The notes under the pieces are model-generated. The model was not told the DNA's origin. It saw only the letters and a list, made by a program, of their open reading frames with translations, and did no database searches. Below, one piece after another: positions 4,769 to 5,764 of a stretch of 5,764 nt of DNA; the first letter of the stretch is position 1, and every line of letters starts with the position of its first letter. This DNA comes from Mycobacterium sp. (lineage in GTDB: Bacteria; Actinomycetota; Actinomycetes; Mycobacteriales; Mycobacteriaceae). The translations under genes and the position numbers were made by a program. Where the stretch lies: contig JAHBAP020000208.1 of NCBI GenBank assembly GCA_018500005.2, positions 1-5,764 of the forward strand, in the 5' to 3' direction.

Positions 4769-5764
4769 TCAACCGTTTGGGTGTTCGGCAGCCGCCAGCG
4801 CCTCCCCGCCGGGAACGGTGACCGGGGCCGGCGGCAGCCGCCAGGCGTCTCGGTCGCTGCGCACGCGGTCGTAGAGGTCGATCGCGGACTGCCGATACTG
4901 GTCGAGCTGGTCGTCGCGCTGGAGCAGCGAGGCGACGATCAGCACCTGGTAGGGGCTGGCTCCGTGTTCGGCGGCTGCGTTGCTAAGCAGGGAGTTCAGG
5001 TCGTAGCGTGCAGCGCCGCCAGTGATCAGTGTCGCGAGCACCTGTGCGGGTGTGGCCGTCGGGTCGAAGTTCCATTGACCGACACCGATCAAACCTTCCA
5101 GACGGTGATGATCTCCGGCCATCGCCGCCACCGGGCCGCGCGCCCAATCCGGAATTCCCAGCGCCGCGACGTCGGACTGCGCGGCGCTTTGCCGCAATTC
5201 CTCGGCCGACAGGCACCGGTGGCCTCCGCCGGTCGGCACGCAGCTCGCCCGCGCGATGTCAGAGAACAGTCCTGGCCGGACCGAACCCGATACCAGGTCG
5301 GTCGCGTCGTCAAGTTGGCGGCCGGCCTGTACAGCGACGAATCCGACCCTGCTGCGTGGGTCGAGGAGTTGAGCGAGGACATCGTCGGGCTCTCGGCTTG
5401 GGGAGACCACGTAGAAGCCCGGTTCCGGTCCCTGCGCAGGCGGGGTACGCAACCGGGCCGCCGGCGAAAGTAGCTTTGCCGAATCGACAACTCCCAGTTC
5501 GGCCAGTCGTTCTCCGACGGCTTCCATGTCGTCACCAGGATGCACCTGTACGACGACATCGTGATTGACCTCAGGTGTGGCGGATTGGGGGACAGGTGAG
5601 CGGCTGCGCGTGCCGTTCCACACCAGCGCCAGCACCACAGCCATCACGAACACCGCGGCCGCAGCTGCCACCGTGGAGGCTTGCCCGGCCCACCCCGGCG
5701 TGGCGTCGCCGGGAGTGTCGTGCACCCCTGGCGTCTCGGGGGCCGCGTTAGTGTTGCGGGGGGC
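4769..5764 (-). CDS. MltG/YceG-like membrane protein, shortened and lacking the catalytic glutamate; 5' end probably beyond window
   Basis: From the first in-window start, GTG at 5725, the product is 318 residues. The frame stays open for 13 more codons to the window edge (APRNTNAAPETPG) and the GTG lacks a good ribosome binding site, so the true start may lie outside. Numbering from the GTG: one membrane helix at about 17-38, a LysM-like region at about 55-123 (VVVQVHPGDDMEAVGERL, PGFYVV), then the YceG core with GRQLDD (135-140), LEGLIGVGQWNFDP (209-222) and SPYQVLIVASLLQRDD (257-272). MltG cleaves nascent glycan strands using the glutamate of ASIVE-K/R-E; here that motif reads ASLLQRDD, with Q269 and D271 in place of both glutamates. 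After YDRV (284-287) the usual block with F/D-STVNY and NTY is absent; the chain goes straight to LPPAPVTVPGGEAL and stops at HPNG, where relatives continue with WLYFV. Probably a non-catalytic paralogue or a decaying in-frame gene. Confidence 0.8.
   Translation of the reverse strand, partial: APRNTNAAPETPGVHDTPGDATPGWAGQASTVAAAAAVFVMAVVLALVWNGTRSRSPVPQSATPEVNHDVVVQVHPGDDMEAVGERLAELGVVDSAKLLSPAARLRTPPAQGPEPGFYVVSPSREPDDVLAQLLDPRSRVGFVAVQAGRQLDDATDLVSGSVRPGLFSDIARASCVPTGGGHRCLSAEELRQSAAQSDVAALGIPDWARGPVAAMAGDHHRLEGLIGVGQWNFDPTATPAQVLATLITGGAARYDLNSLLSNAAAEHGASPYQVLIVASLLQRDDQLDQYRQSAIDLYDRVRSDRDAWRLPPAPVTVPGGEALAAAEHPNG

Noticed and set aside
4483..4874. Plus-strand open frames after the coiled-coil/LAS gene
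   Set aside because: No ribosome site, low-complexity arginine/glycine-rich translations, and overlap with the end of the MltG-like gene on the other strand.
4733..5473. 246-codon plus-strand frame antisense to the MltG-like gene
   Set aside because: The minus-strand translation has clear MltG-family motifs; the plus-strand frame is a shadow.

Overview
The window reads as chromosomal or accessory DNA from a Mycobacterium or close relative. It has high GC with strong G/C preference at third codon positions. Its recognisable proteins resemble mycobacterial families as I remember them: a SulP-carbonic anhydrase fusion like M. tuberculosis Rv3273, a secreted coiled-coil protein like the N-terminal half of RipC (Rv2190c), and an MltG/YceG-like membrane protein like Rv2553c. 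These matches are from memory, not from a search. The first 20 bases are a Tn5/Nextera transposon end left from library preparation, so the left edge is a contig end.

Layout: a truncated minus-strand gene for a small membrane protein (21-132) faces a plus-strand gene for a small secreted cysteine-containing protein (535-867). The 402-bp divergent region between them is unusually structured. It holds a perfect TATAAT facing left, an 11-bp motif present twice, a degenerate 15-bp tandem array, and a leader (460-518) with three overlapping base-pairing possibilities just before the ribosome binding site. A 95-bp gap with inverted repeats and a 12-bp direct repeat leads into the SulP-carbonic anhydrase fusion (963-3254). 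A promoter-like element (3411-3440) then precedes a secreted coiled-coil/LAS-type metallopeptidase-like protein (3496-4476). It converges, across a probable terminator hairpin, on a minus-strand MltG-like gene (4769 to the window edge) that lacks the usual catalytic glutamate and much of the catalytic domain.

How the genes may work together (inference): the fusion protein would move bicarbonate or another anion across the membrane and interconvert CO2 and bicarbonate. The two right-hand genes both concern peptidoglycan: one looks like a secreted cell-wall hydrolase with a non-standard catalytic module, the other like a degenerate septal/wall transglycosylase. The most unusual material is the leader and repeat array upstream of the small secreted protein, and the two atypical cell-wall proteins. 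I see no CRISPR array, tRNA, rRNA, transposase or phage gene.
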